Both the position numbers and the translations under genes were made by a program. Of a stretch of DNA of 64,000 nucleotides, positions 11,301 to 19,703 are shown in pieces (position 1 is the first letter of the stretch; every line of letters starts with the position of its first letter). This stretch comes from Vibrio litoralis DSM 17657 (GTDB lineage: Bacteria > Pseudomonadota > Gammaproteobacteria > Enterobacterales > Vibrionaceae): NCBI RefSeq assembly GCF_000426765.1, contig NZ_KE384566.1, positions 465,530 through 529,529 of the forward strand, written 5' to 3'. The notes below the pieces were generated by a model. It saw nothing but the letters and a program-made list of their open reading frames with translations. It ran no database searches and was not told where the DNA came from.

Positions 11301-12563
11301 ATGTTTAATATAAAAAACCAGCTTGATAGAAAAAAACAGTTTAATAGCAAAAATAAATTTGATGAAAAAATCCAAACAGCTCTGACAACACGGCGTGAAA
11401 AAGGGCTACAAAGAAACACCCAGGTATTTTCGCATCTGGCTGATAATCAGATTTCAGTATCTACCGCGAATTCTGCCGCAGAGTCTAGGCCGTATATCAA
11501 TTTTTCGAGTAATGACTACCTAGGTCTTGCTCGTGATCCTGAATTAATTTCAGCTTGGCAACAAGGATTAACTCAGTACGGTTGCGGTAGTAGTGCATCT
11601 CCTGCTGTCACCGGGCTCTCTATGGCTCATCAAAGTTTGCAAGCTAAGCTGTGCGAATGGCTAGGCTACTCTAGATCGGTGTTATTTAATTCCGGTTTTA
11701 GCGCCAATCAAGCCTTGTTGTTTACCTTATTGGATAAGCACGATCATCTTATACAGGATAAATTGAATCATGCTTCTTTGATGGAAGCGGGTATGCTGAG
11801 TCCTGCGTCAATGTCTCGCTTTAAGCACAATGATGTGAATGAACTTAGCCGTAAACTTGCTGAGCTTTCAGCAACACCAACACCAGCACAAGCTAAGCTA
11901 GTGGTTTCTGAAGGCGTTTTTAGCATGGATGGTGATATCGCACCATTGAAGGAGCTTTCACAGCAATGCCAAAAACATCAGGCTTGGCTGGCCATCGATG
12001 ATGCTCATGGATTAGGGGTACTAGGTTCATCCGGCGGTGGGATTACTGAGTTATCAGGAATTAAACCTAACATCTTAATCGTGACGTTCGGTAAGGCGGT
12101 AGGGCTTTCAGGGGCGGCAATCTTATGCGATGAAAGTACGGGCGAATTCTTGAATCAGTTTGCGCGGCATTATGTTTACTCAACAGCAATGCCTCCAGCG
12201 CAAGCTTATGCCATTAGTCATGCGATTACGATGATCCAGCAACAAGCATGGAGGCGTGAAAAGCTTGCTGAATTATCTGAAATCTTCCATGACTCACTCT
12301 CAACACTTTCTGGATATAGAGCCACTAGTACGGCAATTAAGCCTTTGATATGTGGCAATAGCCAACAAGCTATCGATTTGTCGAACTACTTAAAGCAGAA
12401 AGGCATGTGGGTTGGAGCTATTCGTCCACCCACGGTTCCCGCGAATGCGGCAAGGTTAAGGATCACCTTGAGTAGCCGTCATTCTCAGCAACAAGTTTCA
12501 CAGCTTATTCAAGACATTATTCAATATTATCAATTGAATGAAAATCTAAGAGGGTACGGTTGA
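11301..12563 (+). CDS. bioF: 8-amino-7-oxononanoate synthase
   Basis: PLP enzyme of the alpha-oxoamine synthase family that condenses pimeloyl-ACP with L-alanine to give KAPA, CoA/ACP and CO2. Signatures are NFSSNDYLGLA, the GSSASPAVTG loop, AIDDAHGLGVLG and the Schiff-base lysine in VTFGKAVGLSGA (Lys265). At 420 residues it is longer than E. coli BioF (384). The extra length includes a Lys/Asn/Gln-rich leader before the conserved core. The upstream SD is weak, so a start inside the leader is possible. It overlaps bioC by one base (TGATG). Confidence 0.94.
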   Translation: MFNIKNQLDRKKQFNSKNKFDEKIQTALTTRREKGLQRNTQVFSHLADNQISVSTANSAAESRPYINFSSNDYLGLARDPELISAWQQGLTQYGCGSSASPAVTGLSMAHQSLQAKLCEWLGYSRSVLFNSGFSANQALLFTLLDKHDHLIQDKLNHASLMEAGMLSPASMSRFKHNDVNELSRKLAELSATPTPAQAKLVVSEGVFSMDGDIAPLKELSQQCQKHQAWLAIDDAHGLGVLGSSGGGITELSGIKPNILIVTFGKAVGLSGAAILCDESTGEFLNQFARHYVYSTAMPPAQAYAISHAITMIQQQAWRREKLAELSEIFHDSLSTLSGYRATSTAIKPLICGNSQQAIDLSNYLKQKGMWVGAIRPPTVPANAARLRITLSSRHSQQQVSQLIQDIIQYYQLNENLRGYG

Positions 12564-13366
12564 TGGCCTTAGCAGTAGATACTGAATGTAAAGATACCGA
12601 TAAAATAGCCGTTGCCCAAGCGTTCAGTAAAGCGGCAAAAACTTATGATCAACATGCGGCTTTTCAAAGGCAGGTTGGGTATCTTTTGCTGGATAAATTA
12701 CCGCATGATTTATCTGGATTGAAAGTATTGGACCTTGGCTGCGGTACAGGTTATTTCACTCAATTGCTGGCATTGCGTGGCGCCCAAGTCACAGCCTTTG
12801 ATTTGTCCGATGCCATGTTGGCGGTGTGCCAATCTCGTTGTGCTAATTTGCCGGTGAGTTACTTGAAAGGGGACGCTGAGCAATTACCGTTTGAGCCTCA
12901 AAGTTTTGATTTGATTTTTTCCAGCCTTGCATTGCAATGGTGTCATCAGTTGGATGCTTTAATGACATCACTTATCCAAGTATTAAAACCGCAAGGGAAA
13001 TTGGTATATTCAACGCTTTTACAGGGTTCATTAGTCGAATTACATAGTGCTTGGCAGCAAGTCGATCGCCAATATCAACATGTGAATCAATTCCATCAAA
13101 TAGATAGCTTGAAATCGGCGGCATCGCAATCGGGAGCGAGGCAATGCCAGCTAGAAAACCTGCAAATAACACTTAACTATTCTTCGGCAATTGAGTTAAT
13201 GAAAGATTTAAAAGGGATTGGTGCAACGCATGTTTCTGGGCGCTCACAAGGGTTAACCAAACCGAAAACCTTATTACAAGTCGATCAAGCCTACCAAGTG
13301 CATAAAAATTCGAAAGGTGAACTTCCCGCCACTTATCAGGTTTGTTTAGGAGAGCTGACAAAATGA
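12563..13366 (+). CDS. bioC: Malonyl-ACP O-methyltransferase BioC
   Basis: SAM-dependent methyltransferase that methylates malonyl-ACP so that it can enter fatty-acid synthesis as a disguised pimelate precursor. Motif I VLDLGCGTGYFT and the later FDLIFSSLALQWCHQ segment are characteristic. The protein has 267 residues from the ATG at 12563, which shares its A with the bioF stop codon. AAGAGGG at 12548-12554 is spaced eight bases from this ATG; an in-frame TTG three bases upstream is less likely. It overlaps bioD (ATGA). No bioH is visible in this window. Confidence 0.93.
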   Translation: MALAVDTECKDTDKIAVAQAFSKAAKTYDQHAAFQRQVGYLLLDKLPHDLSGLKVLDLGCGTGYFTQLLALRGAQVTAFDLSDAMLAVCQSRCANLPVSYLKGDAEQLPFEPQSFDLIFSSLALQWCHQLDALMTSLIQVLKPQGKLVYSTLLQGSLVELHSAWQQVDRQYQHVNQFHQIDSLKSAASQSGARQCQLENLQITLNYSSAIELMKDLKGIGATHVSGRSQGLTKPKTLLQVDQAYQVHKNSKGELPATYQVCLGELTK

Positions 13367-14046
13367 GTCATTGTGTATTTATTACTGGTACGGATACCGA
13401 AGTCGGCAAAACTTTAGTATCTCAAGCATTCATTAAGGCGTTTGCTAAGCGTGATTATCGAGTTTCAGGATTTAAACCTATCGCGGCGGGCTGTGAAGTT
13501 AGCGAACAAGGTTTGGTTAATGAAGATGCTCTAGCGTTACAGAAAGCCTCGAATGTTGAGCTAAGTTATGCTGAGGTTAATCCTTTTGCTTTGTTGTTAC
13601 CTACATCACCGCATATTGCCGCTAAACGTGAGTCGGTCACTATAGACTTTGACTCATTAGATCAAAACTTAGATCAGCATAAAGTGAAATCTGACATAGT
13701 AGTGGTAGAAGGGGCGGGTGGCTGGAAAGTGCCGGTTTCTGATAACGAATTTTTATCAACTTGGGTAAAGCTACAAAAATTACCGGTTATTATCGTGGTT
13801 GGTATCCGACTCGGTTGTTTGAATCATGCTTTGCTTACTCTAGAGTCAATCCGAAATGATGGTTTAGAGGTGGTCGGTTGGGTGGCGAATAAGGTCGACC
13901 CTGATTTTGGTTGTTACGATGAGAATGTGGCTTTTTTAGAAAGTCATATTTCCGCGCCCAAATTAGCTGAAATTCCTTATTTATCAAAATCGGAAATGAT
14001 GGATGTTGAACAATATATTGATTTAGACTTGTTCAAGTTCGAGTAA
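13363..14046 (+). CDS. bioD: Dethiobiotin synthetase
   Basis: ATP-dependent carboxylase that closes the ureido ring of dethiobiotin from DAPA and CO2. The P-loop is GTDTEVGKT at the N-terminus, followed by FKPIAAG and the VVVEGAGGWKVPVS segment. I place the start at the ATG 13363, which overlaps the bioC stop as ATGA and is preceded by AGGAGA at about 13348-13353. The frame is open 21 bases further, but that extension lacks support. Length 227 residues. It is the last gene of the operon; a bidirectional terminator follows 50 bp on. Confidence 0.95.
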   Translation: MSHCVFITGTDTEVGKTLVSQAFIKAFAKRDYRVSGFKPIAAGCEVSEQGLVNEDALALQKASNVELSYAEVNPFALLLPTSPHIAAKRESVTIDFDSLDQNLDQHKVKSDIVVVEGAGGWKVPVSDNEFLSTWVKLQKLPVIIVVGIRLGCLNHALLTLESIRNDGLEVVGWVANKVDPDFGCYDENVAFLESHISAPKLAEIPYLSKSEMMDVEQYIDLDLFKFE

Positions 14047-14059
14047 TGGAGTTATAACT

Positions 14060-14079
14060 TATACCCAAGTTACTTGGGT
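14060..14079. repeat. Minimal palindromic repeat (family A, ends only)
   Basis: TATACCCAAGT runs directly into TACTTGGGT, a 20-bp palindrome made only of the ends of the family A repeats seen at 40623-40680 and 51179-51447. It lies between the bioD stop and its terminator. Confidence 0.65.
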
Positions 14080-14095
14080 CTATTCTTAAATAAAA

Positions 14096-14129
14096 CAAAA
14101 GCCGCATAATGACTAATATGCGGCTTTTG
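14096..14129. terminator. Bidirectional terminator between bioD and the small convergent gene
   Basis: A perfect 13-bp stem (14096-14108 with 14117-14129) with an 8-base loop. TTTTGTATTTT follows on the plus strand and a T-rich TTTTGTTTTA on the minus strand. It therefore serves both bioD and the convergent gene at 14151-14303. Confidence 0.92.
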
Positions 14130-14150
14130 TATTTTAAATGGGTATACTTA

Positions 14151-14303
14151 TTATTGAGCTTGATATTTTTCAGGAACCAGCCTCATAGGCTGCTCTGATT
14201 TCTTTTCTGCTAAACCTAAGCGCTCTTTCGCTTCTTCTTCTGATAAACCTAAATGGCACGATAATAAATCGATCGCCATTTGGTAATTTTCCTTATCCGC
14301 CAT
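14151..14303 (-). CDS. Small conserved-looking protein of unknown function
   Basis: A 50-residue acidic/amphipathic protein starting MADKENYQMAIDLLSCHLGL, followed by a Glu/Lys-rich helix and a short Pro-containing tail. I recognise no named family. The start at 14303 is chosen because AGGGTGA lies seven bases upstream; the frame extends upstream through a hydrophobic stretch without an SD, which I regard as spurious. A shared terminator on its 3' side and a good SD suggest a real gene. The predicted helical segment with an LSEEEAKERLG pattern resembles a small helical or protein-binding domain, but no function can be claimed. Confidence 0.65.
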   Translation of the reverse strand: MADKENYQMAIDLLSCHLGLSEEEAKERLGLAEKKSEQPMRLVPEKYQAQ

Positions 14304-14692
14304 AGTTATCACCCTTATTTGTAACAGTAATATCGTTAAAATAAGGATAATAGTTGCTATGAGCAATACGACTAAAGTATAACTAAGTGAGAGTGAATCA
14401 GGTGACGGACCATATAAGCCTTAGTATTCATTTACTTGAGTATTAAACAGCTAAGTATAAATTTGAGTGATTGGTCACAAATAGTATGACTTATATACGT
14501 ATGTAGAGTGATAGTTACGCAATCATTCGCGCTAAAGTTATAAGACACTAAATGTTTCAATTTAGCGCTTAACCTTGAACTTAAAATGAATGACTATATC
14601 TATACTTAAACCGTGTAGGTATACATTGTTTTTTCACCGTAGCCATAAGGTTACGATGACTAATGAATAGTTTCTCAATGGAGACAGAAAGA
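14304..14692. other. Gap upstream of htpX
   Basis: No gene seen. It holds the upstream regions of the small minus-strand gene and of htpX. GCGCTAAA (14529-14536) and TTTAGCGC (14561-14568) form a perfect 8-bp inverted repeat with a 24-base spacer, directly before a CTTGAAC that could be a heat-shock or sigma-70 -35 element. No convincing sigma-32 -10 (CCCCAT-like) follows, so the htpX promoter type is unresolved. Confidence 0.4.
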
Positions 14693-15556
14693 ATGAAACG
14701 AGTGATGTTATTTTTAGCAACCAACTTAGCAGTAGTGCTAGTTTTAAGTGTTGTTTTAAATATAGTTTATGCGGTAACCGGAATGCAGCCAGGTAGTCTT
14801 TCTGGGCTATTGGTGATGGCAGCTTTATTTGGTTTTGGTGGCTCATTCATTTCATTGTTAATGTCTAAAAAAATGGCATTGCGCTCTGTTGGTGGTCAAG
14901 TAATTGAAACCCCAAGAAATGAAACCGAACATTGGTTAGTCCAAACAGTAAGTCGTCAAGCTCAGCAAGTCGGTATTGGCATGCCAACCGTAGCTATTTA
15001 TGATTCGCCAGATATCAATGCTTTTGCAACGGGTGCTAAGCGAGATGATTCTTTGGTTGCGGTATCTACCGGATTATTGCACAACATGACTCGTGATGAA
15101 GCTGAGGCGGTACTTGCTCATGAGGTTAGCCATATTTCTAACGGTGATATGGTGACCATGACATTAATGCAAGGCGTAGTGAATACCTTTGTTATTTTCT
15201 TATCTCGCACAATTGCAAACCTTGTAAGCTCAAGAGATAGCGAAGAAGGCGGTGGCACGAATATGATGAGCTACTTTTTGATCTCTATGGTGCTTGAATT
15301 GGTGTTTGGTTTCTTAGCAAGTTTTATTACGATGTGGTACAGCCGTCACCGTGAATTCCATGCCGATGCTGGCGCAGCAAACTTGGTCGGCAAGCATAAG
15401 ATGATTGCCGCTCTTGAACGTTTGAAAATGAGCCACGAACCACAATTAGAAGGTTCTATGATGGCGTTTGGCATTAATGGTAAGCGCACTATGATGGAAT
15501 TATTAATGAGTCATCCACCGCTTGATAAGCGTATCGATGCTCTACGTAATTCATAA
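14693..15556 (+). CDS. htpX: Membrane-bound zinc metalloprotease HtpX
   Basis: Inner-membrane M48-family protease that degrades misfolded membrane proteins alongside FtsH. Two N-terminal membrane helices lie at about 4-27 and 36-57. The zinc-binding HEVSH is at residues 143-147, with the third ligand in the later [10 protein letters not shown] segment; two more hydrophobic segments lie around 155-215. I use the ATG at 14693 ([11 protein letters not shown]), giving 287 residues as in other Vibrio HtpX. The open frame begins ten codons earlier, but that extension would place polar residues before the first helix. Transcribed alone, with a terminator directly after. Confidence 0.95.
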   Translation: MKRVMLFLATNLAVVLVLSVVLNIVYAVTGMQPGSLSGLLVMAALFGFGGSFISLLMSKKMALRSVGGQVIETPRNETEHWLVQTVSRQAQQVGIGMPTVAIYDSPDINAFATGAKRDDSLVAVSTGLLHNMTRDEAEAVLAHEVSHISNGDMVTMTLMQGVVNTFVIFLSRTIANLVSSRDSEEGGGTNMMSYFLISMVLELVFGFLASFITMWYSRHREFHADAGAANLVGKHKMIAALERLKMSHEPQLEGSMMAFGINGKRTMMELLMSHPPLDKRIDALRNS

Positions 15557-15582
15557 TAGAAAAGCTACTGTATGAGTCAATT

Positions 15583-15624
15583 GTCGCCTCTTGTCGCGTA
15601 AAGTGTTAAGAGGCGACTTTTTTA
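15583..15624 (+). terminator. Rho-independent terminator of htpX
   Basis: GTCGCCTCTT (15583-15592) pairs with AAGAGGCGAC (15608-15617), and six or more T residues follow. It lies 27 bp past the htpX stop. Confidence 0.9.
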
Positions 15625-15710
15625 TATGTAGCTTGATACTCGGTCGTTTCACTTCTCGTTGCTCGATAAGAAAGTGCAACGTGTAGGGGATTAGTTTCTA
15701 AACAAGGATT

Positions 15711-15878
15711 CTATTTCTTTTCTATTTTCTTCTGTAAATCTGCTTCAACAATTTTCAATGCTTCTAGCGCAATGTTCGGTTCGATTTCATTCGATTCCAG
15801 TAAATAAATAAGATCAACTGCCAATTTTATTTCTTCCGGCGCAGAATCTAGTGGGCTAGGTTGATTGTCAATAGTCAT
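15711..15878 (-). CDS. rsmS: Pleiotropic regulatory protein RsmS (YbaM family)
   Basis: A 55-residue protein, MTIDNQPSPLDSAPEEIKLA and onward. It matches the E. coli YbaM/RsmS pattern [20 protein letters not shown] followed by a Lys-rich C-terminal helix. In Pectobacterium, RsmS is linked to control of the Rsm post-transcriptional system; the molecular role is not known here. It begins 11 bp inside the 3' end of priC and is translated in the same direction, reproducing the priC-ybaM pair of E. coli. That synteny plus the motif makes the call firm despite the small size. Confidence 0.86.
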   Translation of the reverse strand: MTIDNQPSPLDSAPEEIKLAVDLIYLLESNEIEPNIALEALKIVEADLQKKIEKK

Positions 15879-16431
15879 TGCTTGGGTTATGCCTTTCTCT
15901 ATAAGTGATTTGCTTTTCTATTTTTAACTTTGCCGCTTGGCAACGTTCTAGTCGTTGTTCTGCTGTTAAGAGGTCCTGTTGCGCTTTTGCACGCTGTAAA
16001 CTGCTGCAATGATCAACTTGATGGGTCTTTTGTTGCACTAGATCTTGTAAGCGAATTTCCCACTCTTGGTGCTGTGATAAATCTTGATAAAGCTCACTGA
16101 TAGGCTTGCGGTAATGACTGCTGTGCTTTATTTCGTTATGGCGAATAGCACCCGTGGCTAATTCACGTTGAATGGCTTCTAGTTGCGCTATCAGCTTCTG
16201 AGAGAGGTGTTCAGCGCGCAACTGAGTCAGTCTATTTGCTTGCTGCTCTCGAATGATGCTGTCATAAGTTGCTTGGGCTTCCGAAACACACGGAACTAAG
16301 AAGCGGGCTCTACAGCTAAAAAGATGCTCATCAAATAAAGGCTGATGATGCTCTCCTTTTTGCCTATCTCGCTGAGCGGCTTGCTTGGCTAAAGTATCAA
16401 GTTTATCTGCTATATCGCTGAAATTACTCAT
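15868..16431 (-). CDS. priC: Primosomal replication protein PriC
   Basis: PriC (replication protein N'') restarts stalled forks by remodelling SSB and loading DnaB at gapped forks. The 187-residue sequence is almost entirely helical and rich in Gln, Arg and Leu. It carries the conserved DEHLFSCRARFLVPCVSEAQ segment and a basic QWEIRLQDLVQQK region. Family members are divergent, so the call also uses the overlap with rsmS, which mirrors E. coli priC-ybaM. It is preceded at 11 bp by the TSUP permease gene on the same strand. Confidence 0.88.
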   Translation of the reverse strand: MSNFSDIADKLDTLAKQAAQRDRQKGEHHQPLFDEHLFSCRARFLVPCVSEAQATYDSIIREQQANRLTQLRAEHLSQKLIAQLEAIQRELATGAIRHNEIKHSSHYRKPISELYQDLSQHQEWEIRLQDLVQQKTHQVDHCSSLQRAKAQQDLLTAEQRLERCQAAKLKIEKQITYRERHNPSNDY

Positions 16432-16442
16432 CTCTACCTCAA

Positions 16443-17213
16443 TTAAAACCAGGCTTCATAAGCCAGTTTTATTGCCATGACGCTTACCACAGTCACAAAG
16501 ACTGGACGAATAAATGCCGCGCCAAAACGAATCGCTGAATGTGCGCCAACATAAGCTCCTGCCATTAAGCATAGCCCCATGGTTAAACCTAATGCCCAAT
16601 TAATGTGACCTAATATGGCAAAGGTCACTAGGGAAGTAAAATTGCTGGTGAAGTTCATGGCTTTGGCGACACCAGATGAAAGTAAGATATTCATTCGATA
16701 TAAGGCCATATTAGTGACTGTCCAAAATGCGCCAGTACCGGGACCAATTGCACCGTCATAAAAACCAAGGGTTAATCCTTGAATAATTTGTTTCCTATGC
16801 GTCTTAGCGTCAAACTCAGGCATATCGCTGTGATTTTCTTTTGGCGGTTTATGAAAAATAGTATAAACCGCCGTCGCGAGAATAATTAATGGCAATAATT
16901 TTTCTAACCAACCGGTACTAATAACATTGATCACAAGCGTACCGCTAATTGCGCCAATTAAGGTGGCAATAAAGGAGCGATACCAAAACTCAGGAGTGAA
17001 CAATCGTTTCTTATAATAAGTAAAAGCTGCCGTTGAAGAGGCAAAAGTTGCGGATAGTTTATTTGTACCAAGCGCCAAATGAGGAGGGAGACCAATGGAA
17101 AGTAGGGCTGGTACAGTCAGCATACCGCCACCGCCAGCAACTGCATCGATAAAACCAGCAGCAAAAGCAACAAGGCCCAGAATGATAAGCATCGTTGGGT
17201 CTAACATTTCCAT
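16443..17213 (-). CDS. TSUP/TauE-SafE family membrane transporter (YfcA-like)
   Basis: A 256-residue integral membrane protein with about eight helices. It carries the hallmark first-repeat motif GFIDAVAGGGGMLTVPALLS and its second-repeat counterpart GFYDGAIGPGTGAFW. Members of this family export sulfite, sulfoacetate or related organosulfur anions; the substrate of the YfcA branch is not established. It lies 15 bp after dinG and 11 bp before priC, so dinG, this gene, priC and rsmS may form one transcript. The nearest named relative is E. coli YfcA. Confidence 0.87.
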   Translation of the reverse strand: MEMLDPTMLIILGLVAFAAGFIDAVAGGGGMLTVPALLSIGLPPHLALGTNKLSATFASSTAAFTYYKKRLFTPEFWYRSFIATLIGAISGTLVINVISTGWLEKLLPLIILATAVYTIFHKPPKENHSDMPEFDAKTHRKQIIQGLTLGFYDGAIGPGTGAFWTVTNMALYRMNILLSSGVAKAMNFTSNFTSLVTFAILGHINWALGLTMGLCLMAGAYVGAHSAIRFGAAFIRPVFVTVVSVMAIKLAYEAWF

Positions 17214-17228
17214 AAATGATCTTCTTAG

Positions 17229-19310
17229 TTAGTATTCTATGTTCCGCTTAAAAGGCGGCAGGGCATCGAGTAATGATTTACCGTAGCGTTTGGTGACGAT
17301 GCGGCGATCTAGGATCACGACTCTACCAGAATCTTGCTCTTTTCGCAGTAAACGTCCCACAGATTGAATCAGTTTTTTACTTGCTTCGGGAACGGAAATT
17401 TGTAAAAACGGATTTCCACCTTTTTGTACAATATATTCAGAGTGCGCTTCTTCGACAGGAGAGTTCGGAACACCAAATGGAATTTTGGTAATGATCAAGT
17501 TTTCAAGCAACTTACTCGGTAGATCAAGTCCTTCCGAAAAACTCCCCGTGCCAAAAATCACGCTGGTTTGGCCAAATTGGCAATACGCTTTATGTTTATT
17601 GAGTATTTCAGTGCGTGAACGCTTGCCTTGAATTTGCAGGTTCCACTTTTCTCTTAATGCGATAGATTCAAGTTTTTCTGCCACTTGATTCATTTGCCAG
17701 TAGGAAGAAAATAAAATTAAATTCGCTTTCTTTTCTTCAATATAACCAGGCAGAATCTCACACAAGTGCTTAGTGAAATCAGGGTGCTGCGGTTCAAATT
17801 TTACATTAGGGATGAGTAACTCAGCATTATTTTGGTAATCAAAAGGTGATGCTAATGCCAGAAACTGGGTAGCGTCTTCGGCTTTTTGGCTAACGCCGGC
17901 CTGGATAGCAAAATACTGAAATGAGTTTAATGCTCTCATGGTTGCCGATACGAGCACCGCACCAGCGCAACGACTCCATAATTGACGATCGAGTTGCCAG
18001 CCAACCTCTAGAGGCGACACACTAATAATAAAGTCATCTTCCCGTTCTGGGCTCACTTCTATCCAACGGGCAAGTGGTGCGCCTTTGTCATGATTTGGCT
18101 CTGCCATTAAATGCCACACTTTAGCCAAATTCTCCAAGCGTTGTAGATAAAAGCCAGACTCCGCGAGTGCCGGTTCAGCGAGGCGTGAAGATAATTCCCC
18201 ATCTTTAACTCGTTCTGAAATCAAGTCGGCGATTTTATTCATAGCTTGATGTGCTTTCTTGCTCAGTATTTTTAGGCTTTTAGATTCTTCTTCTAACCAA
18301 GCAGGTAATTCTCCGTGCTCAAAGCGATATGTACGCTCTTTAAATTCATTGGTATTAAACCGCGTGCTTAATTGAGTAAGAGCTGGGATCAGTTGCTGAA
18401 TAGCATCTTGTAATTCATTTCTAAATCGAGCGCTACGCTTAGCATCAGTCAAATTCGCTATTTTTACTACGGCTTTATTGAGGCTCTCTAACCAACCAGC
18501 GGCACCTTTTAAGCTTGCAGCGGCGGAAGCATGTTCACGAGCCACGTTCGGTAGATGGTGTGCTTCATCAAAAATATAAATACTTTGCTCGGGCTCAGGC
18601 AAGATCACGCCGCCACCAAGATCGGCATCGGCCATCACTAAGCTGTGGTTGGCAATAATAATATCGGCTTTATCAAGATCGGCTCTTGCTTTCTGGAAAG
18701 GGCAATCACGATGTGAAGGCATCGAATTATTGCAACTGTGCTTATCACTAACGATAATTTTCCAAATATCGTCGTTAATAGTCTCTGGCCAGCTATCCCT
18801 ATCACCATCCCATTTTTGAGTCGAGAAAGCTTCATATAAATCTTGCAGCTGCTTTATATCTTGCTGCTTAGGTTTGCTTTCAAACATAGCCATTTGCTGA
18901 CTATCTTGTTGCCCACCAGAAGCCAACATTAACTTTTCAGCACAGCAGTAGCGCTGACGTCCTTTAGCCAATAGAAAAGTGAAAGGAGTATCGACTAAGC
19001 GTCGATAAAGCGGCATATCTTTATTAATTAACTGTTCTTGTAGTGCAACCGTTGCGGTAGAAATGATGATTTTCTTCTCACCAAACTGAGCGAAAGGTAC
19101 CGATGCCATTAAGTAAGCCAATGATTTACCAATGCCGGTGCCTGCTTCCGCCACAATAATACGATTGGATTGATGGTAGGTACCTGCCAGTGTTTTAGCA
19201 ATTTCTGCAACTAGGTAGTTTTGAGCTCGGCGAGGAATAAAGCCATCTAATTGATGAGAAAGATTTTGATAACTGTGTTTGATGGCTTTTTGAATATTGG
19301 CAGATAGCAT
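17229..19310 (-). CDS. dinG: ATP-dependent DNA helicase DinG
   Basis: XPD-like superfamily 2 helicase (5'-3') that unwinds R-loops, D-loops and forked DNA during repair. The 693-residue protein has Walker A EAGTGIGKS near residues 55-63, a DEAH box at 248-251, and the C-terminal GRLLRKEQDSGRVVILDRR motif. Candidate iron-sulfur cysteines are C122/C123, C193 and C203. The E. coli cluster uses four cysteines, and I see no residue matching its third. Its upstream gap is shared with the porin region; no LexA box was obvious to me. It is first in a possible dinG-TSUP-priC-rsmS run. Confidence 0.94.
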   Translation of the reverse strand: MLSANIQKAIKHSYQNLSHQLDGFIPRRAQNYLVAEIAKTLAGTYHQSNRIIVAEAGTGIGKSLAYLMASVPFAQFGEKKIIISTATVALQEQLINKDMPLYRRLVDTPFTFLLAKGRQRYCCAEKLMLASGGQQDSQQMAMFESKPKQQDIKQLQDLYEAFSTQKWDGDRDSWPETINDDIWKIIVSDKHSCNNSMPSHRDCPFQKARADLDKADIIIANHSLVMADADLGGGVILPEPEQSIYIFDEAHHLPNVAREHASAAASLKGAAGWLESLNKAVVKIANLTDAKRSARFRNELQDAIQQLIPALTQLSTRFNTNEFKERTYRFEHGELPAWLEEESKSLKILSKKAHQAMNKIADLISERVKDGELSSRLAEPALAESGFYLQRLENLAKVWHLMAEPNHDKGAPLARWIEVSPEREDDFIISVSPLEVGWQLDRQLWSRCAGAVLVSATMRALNSFQYFAIQAGVSQKAEDATQFLALASPFDYQNNAELLIPNVKFEPQHPDFTKHLCEILPGYIEEKKANLILFSSYWQMNQVAEKLESIALREKWNLQIQGKRSRTEILNKHKAYCQFGQTSVIFGTGSFSEGLDLPSKLLENLIITKIPFGVPNSPVEEAHSEYIVQKGGNPFLQISVPEASKKLIQSVGRLLRKEQDSGRVVILDRRIVTKRYGKSLLDALPPFKRNIEY

Positions 19311-19398
19311 GCTTGAGTCTCTTAATTGAACAACTGGATATTATCACAGTGGTTTGCTTAAGTAACCTGCCGAGTGTGGCTATTTAAATATAAAGAGA

Positions 19399-19524
19399 TA
19401 TACCATCGTACTTGAAGCTGCAGCTTTGTTGTCGGCGCTTATTCACCCCAATCTCATAGGCAAGCTATGCGATTGGGGCTTCATTCACTGGTTGCCTAAC
19501 TACAACTCTAATTACTCTGGTATA
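19399..19524. repeat. Long form of palindromic intergenic repeat (family B)
   Basis: The ends TATACCATCGTACTTGAAGC and CTCTAATTACTCTGGTATA are the reverse-strand counterparts of the two halves fused at 1016-1059. Between them is an inner hairpin in which CCCCAATC (about 19450) pairs with GATTGGGG (about 19472). The unit is 126 bp with no coding potential. Confidence 0.75.
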
Positions 19525-19703
19525 GGTAGGGAAATGTGACTTTGGTCTATTAAGTGAGTCACTAATTTCACCGTAAAGATAGGTTTCCTCAATGTCTTAC
19601 AGGTCGAAAACACACCACTTAGTCACTGTGCTGTCATGAAAAATAAGATCGGAATCACATATTGATGCATAAAACGTATCGCTTACTATGGGGAGCATGA
19701 TTT

